NCBI GenBank assembly: GCA_030697205.1
Contig: JAUYQP010000006.1
Location: 78,813 to 142,812 of the forward strand
Reading direction: 5' to 3'
DNA from: Mycobacteriales bacterium
GTDB lineage: Bacteria > Actinomycetota > Actinomycetes > Mycobacteriales > SCTD01
Length of the DNA: 64,000 bases
In this document: positions 19,187-27,748 of the stretch, piece by piece
How the letters are laid out: every line of letters starts with the position of its first letter
Position numbering within the stretch: the stretch's first letter is position 1
The notes under the pieces: model-generated
Database searches by the model: none
What the model was told of the DNA's origin: nothing
What the model saw: only the letters and a program-made list of their open reading frames with translations
Translations under genes and position numbers: made by a program

Positions 19187-20400
19187 GACGACGCCACCGT
19201 GCCCGTCACGGTGCTGGTGACGGTGCTCGTCGCCGGCACGGTGAGGATCCCGGGCAGGGCTCCGCTGGTCATCCAGAACACCTCGTCGAAGCTGCGGGCG
19301 GTCACGGGGTTGCCGGTCGTCGTCTCGTCGACCTGCACTGCGATGCGGTAGGCGCCGTTGAGCGCCGGCGTCGCGGGCACGTCGAAGTCCACCAGGTAGC
19401 GCCCCGGCACGGCGGGCACGCCCTGGCCGGCGGGGGTGCGCATCGACCACACGGGGATGTCGCCGGCGCCCATGACGACGGCGTGGACCTCGCCGGAGTA
19501 GGCGCCGTCGCTGCGCGGCTCGACCTCGACCTCGACCCGCAGGTGGAAGGGCTGGCCGGCGGTCAGCGCCGCCGCAGGTGGGCCGCCGCGCTCGGCCGAC
19601 ACGGTCGCGCCGCGGACCAGGATGCCGCCCATCTCGCGCGGCCCCTCGGGCTCGCCGACAGGCCGGTCGGTGCCGAGGATGCGGCGCAGGGTGCCGACCG
19701 CGAAGGCCGCGTCCCCGTCGTACTGCACTCGTCCGTGGTCCACGACGATCCCGCGGGTGCACAGTGCCTCGACCTGGTCGAGGGAGTGGGTGACCAGCAG
19801 GATCGTCTTGCCGGCCTCCTGGAACTCCGCGATCGTGGCCAGGCACTTGCGCTGGAAGGCCTCGTCGCCGACCGCCAGCACCTCGTCAACGAGCAGCACG
19901 TCGGGGTCGACGTGGACGGCGATCGCGAAGGCGAGCTTGACGTACTCCCCGGAGGAGTAGTGGCGCACCGGGTCGTCGATGCGCGGGCCCTGCTCGGAGA
20001 AGTCCACGATCCGGTCGAACAGCCCGTCGACCTCGCGGCGGGTCAGGCCGAGCAGCGCGGCGTTGAGGTAGACGTTGTCGCGGCCGGACAGGTCGCCGTT
20101 GAAGCCGGCCCCGAGCTCGAGCAGCGACGCGATGCGGCCCTGCACCTCGACCTCGCCGGAGGTGGGGCGCAGGATCCCCGACAGCACCTTGAGCAGGGTG
20201 GACTTGCCGGCGCCGTTGGGTCCGATGAGGCCGACGGTCTCGCCGCGGCCGACGGTCACGTCGACGTCGCGCAGCGCCCAGAACTCGCCGGTCGCGCCAC
20301 CGGTGCGGCGCACCAGCCGCTCCTTGAGCGACGAGGCGCGGCGCGAGTGGGTGACGAAGCGCTTGGATACCCCGCTCGCCCGGATGACCGCGTCGCCCAC
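19183..20400 (-). CDS. wzt: Polysaccharide ABC exporter ATPase with C-terminal substrate-binding domain (Wzt type)
   Basis: A 405-aa protein. The nucleotide-binding domain (about 1-245) has Walker A G-P-N-G-A-G-K-S-T at 60-68, the O-antigen-type signature Y-S-S-G-E (148-152, where most relatives have SSGM) and Walker B V-L-L-V-D-E (168-173). The switch His is in V-T-H-S. The C-terminal domain (about 265-395) is beta-rich with strands G-x-Y-x-I/A-V-Q-V, as in Wzt-C domains that recognise the finished glycan. The GTG follows the TAG stop of the permease gene directly. With Wzm it exports lipid-linked polysaccharide across the membrane. Confidence 0.9.
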   Translation of the reverse strand: MGDAVIRASGVSKRFVTHSRRASSLKERLVRRTGGATGEFWALRDVDVTVGRGETVGLIGPNGAGKSTLLKVLSGILRPTSGEVEVQGRIASLLELGAGFNGDLSGRDNVYLNAALLGLTRREVDGLFDRIVDFSEQGPRIDDPVRHYSSGEYVKLAFAIAVHVDPDVLLVDEVLAVGDEAFQRKCLATIAEFQEAGKTILLVTHSLDQVEALCTRGIVVDHGRVQYDGDAAFAVGTLRRILGTDRPVGEPEGPREMGGILVRGATVSAERGGPPAAALTAGQPFHLRVEVEVEPRSDGAYSGEVHAVVMGAGDIPVWSMRTPAGQGVPAVPGRYLVDFDVPATPALNGAYRIAVQVDETTTGNPVTARSFDEVFWMTSGALPGILTVPATSTVTSTVTGTVASS

Positions 20401-21279
20401 CTAGAGCTCCTCGGCGAAGTCGGCCTGCATCCGGCTGTAGACCCGGCGGGCGAAGACGAACAGCGCACCGGCGATGGCGAAGCCGATCGCCAGGTTCTGC
20501 AGGTAGAAGACGTAGCCCGGGTCGGCCAGCGCGTGCTCGGCGCGGCCGGTCTCGGTGTTGACGTAGTCGTCCTGCACGAAGATCGCCCGCTGGAAGGTTG
20601 TCACGACCGTGGCCATCGGGTTCAGGAAGTAGAGCCAGAACCACTCGTCGAGCTCGTCACGCACGAGGCTCGAGGTGTAGAGGATCGGGTTGGCCCAGAA
20701 CCACACGAGCATCGCGATCTCGATGAGGTGGGCGGTGTCGCGGTAGCGCACGTTGAGCGCGGCGACGAGGTAGCTCAGGCCGGTCGCGAACAGCAGCAGC
20801 AGCGCGAGCGCCGGGACGATGAGCAGGAACGCCGGGCTGAGGTCGGGCCGCGCGACGGCGGTGACGACGAGCAGCAGGACGAGCTGCAACGCGAAGTGGA
20901 CGACCGCGTAGCCCACCGCCGACAGCGGGAGCACCTGCAGCGGGAAGCGCACCTTCTTCACCAGGCCGGCGTTGCCGACGACGGTGCCGCTCGCGGAGGT
21001 GACCGCGGAGGAGAAGGCCGTCCAGGCCAGCAGCCCGCACATCAGGTAGATCGGGAAGCCGGGGACGCCGTTGGACAGCACCACGCTGAAGATCAGGTAG
21101 TAGATGCCCATGAGCAGCAGCGGGTTGGCCAGCGACCACAGGAAGCCGACCGCCGAGCCCTGGTACTTGACCTTGAGGTCCTTGCGGACGAGCTGGACGA
21201 GCAGCTCCCAGCGCACCGAGCCCTGGGCGCGGGCCCGGGCGTCACCGGTGCTGGCGGGGGTGGGCGCCGCGAGGGCCAC
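20401..21279 (-). CDS. wzm: Polysaccharide ABC exporter permease (Wzm type)
   Basis: A 292-aa ABC-2-type membrane protein with about six transmembrane helices. It starts with an amphipathic interface helix (R-W-E-L-L-V-Q-L-V-R-K-D-L-K-V-K-Y), followed by S-A-V-G-F-L-W-S-L-A-N-P-L-L, the conserved first-helix motif of the Wzm/TagG family. Three in-frame starts exist. I chose GTG 21279, which has GAGGGAGG 9 nt upstream; ATG 21330 and GTG 21288 are alternatives. It ends with TAG immediately before the Wzt start. It is divergent from the large membrane glycosyltransferase at 21400. Confidence 0.88.
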   Translation of the reverse strand: MALAAPTPASTGDARARAQGSVRWELLVQLVRKDLKVKYQGSAVGFLWSLANPLLLMGIYYLIFSVVLSNGVPGFPIYLMCGLLAWTAFSSAVTSASGTVVGNAGLVKKVRFPLQVLPLSAVGYAVVHFALQLVLLLVVTAVARPDLSPAFLLIVPALALLLLFATGLSYLVAALNVRYRDTAHLIEIAMLVWFWANPILYTSSLVRDELDEWFWLYFLNPMATVVTTFQRAIFVQDDYVNTETGRAEHALADPGYVFYLQNLAIGFAIAGALFVFARRVYSRMQADFAEEL

Positions 21280-21387
21280 GGGCGACACCCTCCCTCGGGC
21301 TCGGACCGGTCGTCTGGACGTCTGGAGCATAGACGTGGCGGACCCGCCGGACCGCGCTGCACACGCAGTCGGCACAGCTCTCACACG

Positions 21388-21393
21388 TAGGCT
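21388..21393 (+). promoter_or_regulatory. -10 element (TAGGCT), leaderless start
   Basis: TAGGCT lies 6 nt upstream of the GTG at 21400 in the short divergent region with wzm. No SD precedes this start. Confidence 0.55.
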
Positions 21394-21399
21394 GCACGG

Positions 21400-23514
21400 G
21401 TGACGTCCACGGTCCCCGGTGCTGCACCGGCCCCGCTCCCACCGGCGCCCGCGCCGCGCCGCCGGGCCGCGGCCCGTCCCGAGAGCGAGCCCGACGTCAC
21501 CGGCTCGCTCACCGGGCTCGACCTGCTCGCTGGTGCGGCGCTGCTGCTGGTGGGCCTGCTCGGCTGGGCCTCGCTCGCGCTCGCCCACGGCGGCCGCCAC
21601 TCGCTGCTCGCCGTGCTGGTCGTCACTCTCGTCGCGCTGGGCCTCGTCGTGCTGGTGGCCCGCCGGGCCGCCCGTCCGGGCTTTCGCGCCGACCTGCCCG
21701 GCGTCGCGGTGGCGCTCGGCTGTGCGGCGGTCGCCGCCGCGCTGACCTTCCCCGGCTTCTCCTACGGCGTCGCCGAGAAGGACCCCGGCGGCTACGTCGC
21801 GCACGCCCACATGATCGAGCGCACCGGCGACCACGCCTTCGTCGACCCGGCGCTGTCCGCGCGGCTGCCCGACGGCTCGCCGCTGCCCGTCCAGCTGACC
21901 AGCCCGGGCGCCCGCTTCGGCGGCGTCTGGATCCGGGGGGCGCAGGAGGACGGCCTGATCGTGCCGCAGTTCTACCACCTGTGGCCGGCCCTGCTGGCGA
22001 CCTCGCTGGAGGTCGGTGGGCTCGATGCACTGCGCTTCACGGTGCCCCTCATGGGGGTCCTCGCGGTGCTCTGCCTGGTCGCCGTCGTGCGCCGGGTGGG
22101 CGACCAGCTGATGGGCCGGACCGCCGGTCTGGTCGCCGCCGCGACGGGTGGGTTGCTGCTCGCCACCAACATGCTGCAGGTCTGGCAGGCGCGCTTCCCG
22201 TCCACCGAGGTGCTCGCCGAGGCGCTCTACCTCGGCAGCCTGCTCGGCATCGTCGTCTCGCTGCAGACCAGGTGGCGCCCGGCCGCCGGCCTCGCGGGCC
22301 TCTTCGTCGGGATCGGCTGGCTCAACCGCGCCGACGGCATCCTGCTCGTCGGCATGGTCGCGGCGCTCGGTGGTGCGCTGCTCGCCACCCGTCGCTGGGA
22401 CTCGCGCGCGACGTGGTTCGCCGGCGGGCTGCTGCTCACCGCACCGCACGCGTGGTGGCAGGCCTACGACCGGGCGCTCTACTACTCCAACGCCAACAGC
22501 GTGCCGTCCTGGAAGCTGTTCACCGCGGCTCTGGCGGCCTGCCTGCTCGGGGGCCTCGTCCTGGGTGCGGTCCGGCCGCTCGGCCGTGGGGTCCTCGCGC
22601 TGGTGCAGCGCCGCCGCGCGCAGGTCGTGCTCGGGCTGCTCACCTGCGCGGTCTGCGCCGGCCTGCTCGCGCTGGGCTTCCTGCGTTCCCGGATCTTCGG
22701 CCCCGACTTCTTCGACTACAACGGCCGGCTGATCCCGTCCTACGACGAGCAGATCATGCGCCGGCTGTCGTGGTTCTTCACGCTGCCGGGCTTCGCGCTG
22801 TTCGGCCTCGGCATCGCCGTTGTCGCGCTGCGCCGCTGGCGGGCGGCGGCCTGGGCGATCGTGCTGCCGACCATCGCGCTGTTCGCGGTCTACGGCTACA
22901 CCGCGAAGAACTCCACCCGCATGCTGTGGTGGACCCGCCGCTACGTCCCGACCGTCATGCCGGGCCTGCTCATGCTCATCGCCCTCGCGATCGCCTTCGC
23001 CTTCGTGTGGCGGTACCGCGGCCGGCTGGTGCTGCGGGTCCCGGCGGTGCTCGCGACCGGGGCGCTCGTCACGGCCTTCCTGGCCCAGTCGGTGCCGCTG
23101 CGCAGCCACGACGAATGGAAGGGCAGCTTCGAGATCGCCGCGCAGATCGCGGACCTCTCCGGTGACGCGACCGGCGTCTACCTCTGGGAGGGCCAGCCCT
23201 GCTGCAACCGCCCGACCCAGCTGTTCGCGACGCCGGTGTGGCTCACCGAGGGCGAGCTGTCGATCCGGTTGCCCGACGACCCCGCGCGACGGCAGGAGAT
23301 CGTCGACCTCTACGCGCGGCAGTTCGCCGGCCAGCCGGTCTTCGTCGTCGCCGACGGCACCGACCTGCCCACCGGTCTCGACGGCAACAAGGTCGCGCCG
23401 GTCACCAACATCGTGACGACGCTGCCGATGTGGGACGAGAGCGACACCGCGCGGCCCGCGAAGCCGCGCGAGATCCCGGTCGAGATCGCGATCTGGCGCG
23501 TCGCCGGGACGTGA
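21400..23514 (+). CDS. Large membrane protein, probable GT-C (ArnT/PMT-like) glycosyltransferase
   Basis: A 704-aa integral membrane protein with a Pro/Ala-rich cytoplasmic N-terminus (about 1-35) and about twelve hydrophobic segments. After the second or third helix an extracytoplasmic loop holds E-K-D-P-G-G-Y-V-A-H-A, an acidic D-P-x-x-Y block like the catalytic loop of polyprenyl-phosphate-sugar-dependent GT-C enzymes. A soluble domain of about 110 aa ends the protein, with a C-C pair (Q-P-C-C-N). No exact family is recognised. GT-C enzymes act on the outer face using polyprenyl-phosphate sugars, and the DPM-like GT2 at 25961 could supply such a donor. Its stop overlaps the start of the next gene (GTGA). 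Confidence 0.7.
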   Translation: MTSTVPGAAPAPLPPAPAPRRRAAARPESEPDVTGSLTGLDLLAGAALLLVGLLGWASLALAHGGRHSLLAVLVVTLVALGLVVLVARRAARPGFRADLPGVAVALGCAAVAAALTFPGFSYGVAEKDPGGYVAHAHMIERTGDHAFVDPALSARLPDGSPLPVQLTSPGARFGGVWIRGAQEDGLIVPQFYHLWPALLATSLEVGGLDALRFTVPLMGVLAVLCLVAVVRRVGDQLMGRTAGLVAAATGGLLLATNMLQVWQARFPSTEVLAEALYLGSLLGIVVSLQTRWRPAAGLAGLFVGIGWLNRADGILLVGMVAALGGALLATRRWDSRATWFAGGLLLTAPHAWWQAYDRALYYSNANSVPSWKLFTAALAACLLGGLVLGAVRPLGRGVLALVQRRRAQVVLGLLTCAVCAGLLALGFLRSRIFGPDFFDYNGRLIPSYDEQIMRRLSWFFTLPGFALFGLGIAVVALRRWRAAAWAIVLPTIALFAVYGYTAKNSTRMLWWTRRYVPTVMPGLLMLIALAIAFAFVWRYRGRLVLRVPAVLATGALVTAFLAQSVPLRSHDEWKGSFEIAAQIADLSGDATGVYLWEGQPCCNRPTQLFATPVWLTEGELSIRLPDDPARRQEIVDLYARQFAGQPVFVVADGTDLPTGLDGNKVAPVTNIVTTLPMWDESDTARPAKPREIPVEIAIWRVAGT

Positions 23515-25286
23515 CCGCGGCTCTCCGACGGGCCGGCGCGCCGCTGGTCTACCTGCTGCTGGCCTGCCTCGGCCACCTCGGTGCCTTCCGCGGCCTGTCC
23601 TCCCAGACGCACTGCCGCTGCGAGGACGCCCCGCAGACCGACTGGTTCCTCGCCTGGACGCCGTGGGCGATCAGCCAGGGACGCAGCCCGCTGTTCACCG
23701 ACCACCTCGTCGCCCCCGAGGGCGTCAACCTGATGTGGAACACCCTGCTGCCGCTGCCCGGCCTGCTGCTGTGGCCGGTCACGGCGGCCTTCGGTCCGGT
23801 CGCCGCGCACAACCTGCTGTCGGTGCTGGCCTTCGCGCTGTCGGCGACCGCGATGTGGTGGGCCGTGTGGCGGTGGGCCCCCTGGTGGCCGGCCCGCTTC
23901 GCCGCCGGCCTGCTCTACGGCTTCTCGCCGTACCTCGTGGCCCAGGGCCGCGGGCACCTCAACCTCTCGCTGGTGCTGCTCCCACCGCTCGTCCTCGTCG
24001 TGCTTGACGAGCTGCTGGTCCGCCGCCGCCGCCGACCGCTCGTCCTCGGCGTGCTGCTCGGTGTCGTCACCGCGGCCCAGCTGCTCATCACCGAGGAGGT
24101 GCTCGCGTCGACCTTCGTGATGTGCGTCGCCGGCCTCGTCGTGCTCGTGGTCCAGCAGCGCCGACGGGTCGGCTGGGCCCACGTCGAGCGCGCGCTCACC
24201 GGCCTGGTCGTCGCGGCAGCGGTGCTCTTCCAGCTGACGGTCTGGCCGCTGGCGGAGCAGTTCGGCGGCGAGCGGGTCGTCACCGAGCCGGTGCAGGACA
24301 CCTCCTACGCCGCCGCGGACCTGCTCGGCACGGTCGTGCCCACCGTCAACCAGGCCCTCGGGACCGACGCGACGATCACATGGGGCGGCAACGTCAGCGA
24401 GAACGGCTCCTACCTCGGCGCGCCGCTGCTCCTGCTCGTCGTGGTCATCGCGGTCGCGCTGCGCCGCCGGCCCGAGGTGCGCTTCTTCGGCTGCCTCGGG
24501 CTCGTCGCCTGGGTGCTCTCGCTCGGCGAGTCGTTGCACGTCGCAGGCACGTCGTACGACGTGACGCTCCCGTTCCGCGCCGTGACCGCCCTGCCGGTGC
24601 TACACAACCTTGCCGCAGTCCGCTTCTCGCTCCACGTCGTCCTGTGTGTCGCGGTGCTGCTGGCCGTCGGGATCGACCGGGCGCGACCCGCGTTGACCGG
24701 CGACCGGGTCCCGGCCGGCCGCCGGGTGCTCGTCGGTGCGGTCGCGGTCGCCGTCGTCGCGCCGCTCGTGCCGGCCTGGCCCTACTCCTTCGAGCCGACC
24801 CGCACCCCGTCGTACTTCAGCTCCTCGGCAGTCGAGCGGGTGCCCGAGGGGGCGGTCGCGGTGACCTACCCGGTGCCGCGCTTCCCCGGCACCGCGCCGA
24901 TGCTGTGGCAGGCCGAGGCGGGCTTCCGCTTCCGGATGGTCGGCGGCTACGCGATCACACCGCTCGGTGACGGCCACGGGACCTTCGTCGGCGGGCGGAC
25001 CCGCGTCGAGGACGCCTTCGCCGCCGCCGCCAACGGGCGGTCGCTCCCGACCTTCGTCTCCGGGCCGCTGCGCGAGCTGATCTCGATGGAGATGGAGCGC
25101 GCCGGTGTCACGACGTTCCTCGTCGCGGTCGACGAGCCGGGGGCCGACGAGGCGCGGGCCTGGCTCGAGCGGCTGCTGGTGCGGGGGCCCGACGAGGTCG
25201 TCGGGGGAGTGGCCGCGTGGTACGACGTGCGCTGGCCCGAGCCGGTCCCGCCGACCCGGCCGCTGCGGCCCCGCGGCTTGCGCTAG
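23511..25286 (+). CDS. Large membrane protein of a polysaccharide locus, GT-C-like
   Basis: A 591-aa polytopic membrane protein with about ten transmembrane segments and a soluble extracytoplasmic C-terminal part (about 430-590). The first outer loop has [13 protein letters not shown], with acidic residues where GT-C enzymes keep their catalytic Asp. It also has [12 protein letters not shown], a pattern of bacterial membrane proteins annotated as YfhO-like or GT-C relatives. GTG start coupled to the preceding gene. It converges on the acetyltransferase gene with a 4-bp overlap at CTAG. Donor, acceptor and exact family unknown. Confidence 0.68.
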   Translation: MTAALRRAGAPLVYLLLACLGHLGAFRGLSSQTHCRCEDAPQTDWFLAWTPWAISQGRSPLFTDHLVAPEGVNLMWNTLLPLPGLLLWPVTAAFGPVAAHNLLSVLAFALSATAMWWAVWRWAPWWPARFAAGLLYGFSPYLVAQGRGHLNLSLVLLPPLVLVVLDELLVRRRRRPLVLGVLLGVVTAAQLLITEEVLASTFVMCVAGLVVLVVQQRRRVGWAHVERALTGLVVAAAVLFQLTVWPLAEQFGGERVVTEPVQDTSYAAADLLGTVVPTVNQALGTDATITWGGNVSENGSYLGAPLLLLVVVIAVALRRRPEVRFFGCLGLVAWVLSLGESLHVAGTSYDVTLPFRAVTALPVLHNLAAVRFSLHVVLCVAVLLAVGIDRARPALTGDRVPAGRRVLVGAVAVAVVAPLVPAWPYSFEPTRTPSYFSSSAVERVPEGAVAVTYPVPRFPGTAPMLWQAEAGFRFRMVGGYAITPLGDGHGTFVGGRTRVEDAFAAAANGRSLPTFVSGPLRELISMEMERAGVTTFLVAVDEPGADEARAWLERLLVRGPDEVVGGVAAWYDVRWPEPVPPTRPLRPRGLR

Positions 25287-25951
25287 CTCCAGGAGTCGGC
25301 GCGGCCGACGACCTTCGCGGGGATGCCCGCGACCACGGCGCCGGCGGGCACGTCCTTGGTGACGACGGCGCCCGCGGCCACGACCGCACCATCGCCGATC
25401 GTCACGCCCTTGAGGATGACCGCGCGGGTGCCGACCCAGACCCGGTCGCCGATCGTGACCGGTGCGGCGGAGGGCTGCTCGACGCCGTCGGTGGTGAGGG
25501 CGTGGAAGTCGTTGTCGAGGACCTGCACGTCCCAGGAGAAGGTGCAGCCGGCACCGATCGTCACCCGCTCCGCGACGAGGATGCGGGTGCCGAGGCCGTT
25601 GACGTTGGTGCCGTGGCCGATGCGCAGGAGGCCGCCGTCGACGACGACGCGCACGCCGCGCTGCAGCGACACCACACCGTCGACCTCGAGGCGGGCGCCC
25701 TCGCGGACGCGGATCACCGAGGTGTCGTCCGCGCTGGTGATGCCGAAGGACCCGAGGCCGACCCGCAGCGCACCGTCGATGCGCATCCGGTCGCCACCCT
25801 CGACGACGGTGCGGCTGCCCACCCAGAGGTTGCGGCGGCCGAGGACGCGGTGGCGGACGACCCCGCCGAGGAAGGCGCGCCACGACGTCTCACCGCCACG
25901 GTGCAGGGCGTGCACGACCCCGGCGTACTCCCTCAGTGCGTCGGCGACCAC
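25283..25951 (-). CDS. Hexapeptide-repeat (left-handed beta-helix) acyltransferase
   Basis: A 222-aa LbH acetyltransferase-type protein related to WbbJ/maltose O-acetyltransferase. Hexapeptide repeats run from about residue 65 to the end (for example [22 protein letters not shown]). The active-site His is expected in D-N-D-F-H-A-L. The C-terminal A-G-I-P-A-K-V-V-G is diagnostic. It should transfer an acetyl group from acetyl-CoA to a hydroxyl of a sugar in the locus product. The GTG at 25951 lacks an SD but has TAGCCT 6 nt upstream. The stop shares CTAG with the convergent membrane-protein gene. Confidence 0.88.
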   Translation of the reverse strand: MVADALREYAGVVHALHRGGETSWRAFLGGVVRHRVLGRRNLWVGSRTVVEGGDRMRIDGALRVGLGSFGITSADDTSVIRVREGARLEVDGVVSLQRGVRVVVDGGLLRIGHGTNVNGLGTRILVAERVTIGAGCTFSWDVQVLDNDFHALTTDGVEQPSAAPVTIGDRVWVGTRAVILKGVTIGDGAVVAAGAVVTKDVPAGAVVAGIPAKVVGRADSWS

Positions 25952-25957
25952 GCGGGA

Positions 25958-25963
25958 AGGCTA
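25958..25963 (-). promoter_or_regulatory. -10 element (TAGCCT) overlapping the upstream gene's stop; leaderless start
   Basis: On the minus strand, TAGCCT ends 6 nt before the GTG at 25951. Its TAG is the stop codon of the GT2 gene ending at 25961. Confidence 0.5.
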
Positions 25964-27058
25964 GCGACGCCGCCGCGGGGCCGGCGCAGCCTCGACCGCG
26001 GCAGCGGTCGTGACGGCAGCGTCGGCCCGGCTGCGACGGCGGGGGGTGGCGTCGGCCGCGGCCGACTGCCGGCGTGCGAGGACAGGCAAGTCGGGCAGCT
26101 CGGCCGGGGTCCGGTCGTAGATGCCGAAGCGCATCTTCTTCGTGTGCTCGAGCTGGTCCTCGATGAGGGCGCGGTTCGTGCGCAGCAGGTCGCCGATGAT
26201 CCCGACGATCACCGACAGGAAGGACATGACGAGCAGGACGGTGCCGACGAGGAGCGACTGGATGTGGTTGCCGTCGTCGCCCACCGCCTTGAGCGCCGCG
26301 TAGCGGACGAACGGCAGCAGGCCCAGCACGCCGAACAGCGCCGCGAAGGCGCTGAAGATCACGTACGGCTTGTACATGATGTAGGCCCGCACGATCGCGC
26401 CGGCCGACTTCAGCACGTGCTCGTAGGTGCTGTTGAACAGCCGCGACTCGCGGGTCTTGGGGTTCGTGACGACCTTGACGCTCTCGATGGCCAGCTTCTT
26501 GTTGCCGGCCTGGATGATCGTCTCCATGCAGTAGCTGAAGCGCGTGACCGTGTTCAGCAGCATCAGCGACTCACGGGAGTAGGCGCGAAAGCCGCTGGCC
26601 GCGTCCGGCAGCTCGGTCCCGGCCGCCTTGTTGACGGTGCGGCTGCCGAGCTTCTGCAGGAACTTCTTCGGCCCGCTGAAGTGCTCGACCAGGTCGACCT
26701 GCCGGTCGGCGATGACGATGTCGGCCCGGCCCGCGATGATCGGCTGCACGAGGTCGGTGATCCGCTCCTGCGGGTACTGGTTGTCGCCGTCGGTGTTCAC
26801 GACGATGTCCGCGCCGAGCTCGAGCGCGCGCTGCACGCCGTCGTGGAAGGATCGGCCGAGCCCGCGGTTGCGGGCGTGCCGCACGAAGTGCGTGACGCCG
26901 TGCGCCCTTGCGACCTCGACGGTCCGGTCCGTCGACCCGTCGTCGATGACGAGGACGGTGATCTTGTCGATCCCCGGGATCTCCGTGGGGATCGTCGAGA
27001 GGACGGCCGGGAGGGTCTCCTCCTCGTTCAGACAGGGGACCTGGACGACGAGGTGCAC
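25961..27058 (-). CDS. GT2-family polyprenyl-phosphate glycosyltransferase (DPM/GtrB-like)
   Basis: A 365-aa membrane enzyme. The catalytic GT-A domain (about 1-230) has V-P-C-L-N-E-E-E-T-L, V-I-D-D-G-S-T-D-R-T, N-R-G-L-G-R-S-F, the metal motif N-T-D-G-D-N-Q-Y and S-G-F-R-A-Y-S-R. These are features of dolichol/undecaprenyl-phosphate mannosyl or glucosyl transferases. Two C-terminal membrane helices (about 235-310) resemble GtrB-type enzymes. A basic Ala-rich tail ends R-R-R-R. It likely charges polyprenyl phosphate with a sugar for GT-C enzymes such as the two large membrane proteins nearby. The GTG at 27058 has no SD and a TACGAT hexamer 7 nt upstream. Confidence 0.87.
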   Translation of the reverse strand: MHLVVQVPCLNEEETLPAVLSTIPTEIPGIDKITVLVIDDGSTDRTVEVARAHGVTHFVRHARNRGLGRSFHDGVQRALELGADIVVNTDGDNQYPQERITDLVQPIIAGRADIVIADRQVDLVEHFSGPKKFLQKLGSRTVNKAAGTELPDAASGFRAYSRESLMLLNTVTRFSYCMETIIQAGNKKLAIESVKVVTNPKTRESRLFNSTYEHVLKSAGAIVRAYIMYKPYVIFSAFAALFGVLGLLPFVRYAALKAVGDDGNHIQSLLVGTVLLVMSFLSVIVGIIGDLLRTNRALIEDQLEHTKKMRFGIYDRTPAELPDLPVLARRQSAAADATPRRRSRADAAVTTAAAVEAAPAPRRRR

Positions 27059-27065
27059 AGCAGTG

Positions 27066-27071
27066 ATCGTA
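27066..27071 (-). promoter_or_regulatory. -10 element (TACGAT), leaderless start
   Basis: TACGAT on the minus strand, 7 nt upstream of the GTG at 27058, between this gene and the stop of the methyltransferase at 27079. Confidence 0.5.
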
Positions 27072-27078
27072 GCGAGGT

Positions 27079-27705
27079 TCAGCGCTTGGTGGCCCAGACG
27101 ATGGTCCAGGGGTACGGCGAGGCGACCGCGCGGACGTCGGCGACCTGGGAGACGAAGCTCTGGAAGGAGCCCTTCGACCAGTGGTTGAGGTGGCCGGGGG
27201 TGTTGCCCAGGTCCTTGACGTAGCGGCCGGTGACGAGGTTGGAGCCGCGGAACAGCGGCTCGCGCGGCACCGACAGCAGCATGTGCCGTGACGTCACGCG
27301 GGCCAGCTCGCGCAGCCCGGCGGCCGGGTCGCGCAGGTGCTCGAGCACCTCGACGCAGACGACCAGGTCGAACTGCTCGTCGAGAAAGGGGAGGTTCTCC
27401 GCGTCGCCGTGCAGGTAGTGCGGACCGGGCCGCGACCGCCACTCCTCGCGCAGCCCGGCGTCGGGCAGGTCGAGGCCGACGGCGGTGCCGAAGCGCTGGT
27501 GCATCTTCTGGCTGATGACGCCCTCGCCGGCACCGACCTCGAGCGGGTTGGTCGCGGGCCGGCTGTCGGCGGCGATGTCGCTGACCAGGCCGTCGAGCCG
27601 GGTGACGAACCGCTCGGTCAGCCACTTGATAGCGGGGTTCTTCGCGGTGTACTTCTTCGTGTGGTTGCCGATCACCACACCTGGCGTCTCCGGTGCCTGC
27701 GTCAT
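27079..27705 (-). CDS. Class I SAM-dependent methyltransferase
   Basis: A 208-aa cytoplasmic methyltransferase of the Methyltransf_11/UbiE-like type. Motif I is P-L-E-V-G-A-G-E-G-V-I, followed by G-L-D-L-P-D, a D-A-E-N-L-P-F block and V-C-V-E-V-L-E-H-L. The N-terminal K-K-Y-T-A-K-N-P-A-I-K-W-L is seen in methyltransferases linked to sugar or lipid loci. It is divergent from the UPF0104 gene; both starts lack an SD and have TAnnnT hexamers at leaderless distance. It may methylate a lipid carrier or sugar; the substrate is not visible in sequence. Confidence 0.82.
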   Translation of the reverse strand: MTQAPETPGVVIGNHTKKYTAKNPAIKWLTERFVTRLDGLVSDIAADSRPATNPLEVGAGEGVISQKMHQRFGTAVGLDLPDAGLREEWRSRPGPHYLHGDAENLPFLDEQFDLVVCVEVLEHLRDPAAGLRELARVTSRHMLLSVPREPLFRGSNLVTGRYVKDLGNTPGHLNHWSKGSFQSFVSQVADVRAVASPYPWTIVWATKR

Positions 27706-27713
27706 GGCACAGC

Positions 27714-27719
27714 AGGTTA
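27714..27719 (-). promoter_or_regulatory. -10 element (TAACCT), leaderless start
   Basis: TAACCT on the minus strand, 8 nt before the ATG at 27705, in the 43-bp divergent region. Confidence 0.5.
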
Positions 27720-27735
27720 GCCCGCCGGGCCGCCG

Positions 27736-27741
27736 TACCCT
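27736..27741 (+). promoter_or_regulatory. -10 element (TACCCT), leaderless start
   Basis: TACCCT lies 7 nt before the GTG at 27749, facing away from the methyltransferase promoter at 27714. Confidence 0.5.
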
Positions 27742-27748
27742 CTCGTCC

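Noticed and set aside
20401..23109. A 902-codon minus-strand frame ending with the Wzm permease
   Set aside because: Only the last 292 codons are a real gene. The rest is antisense to the membrane glycosyltransferase and of shadow composition.
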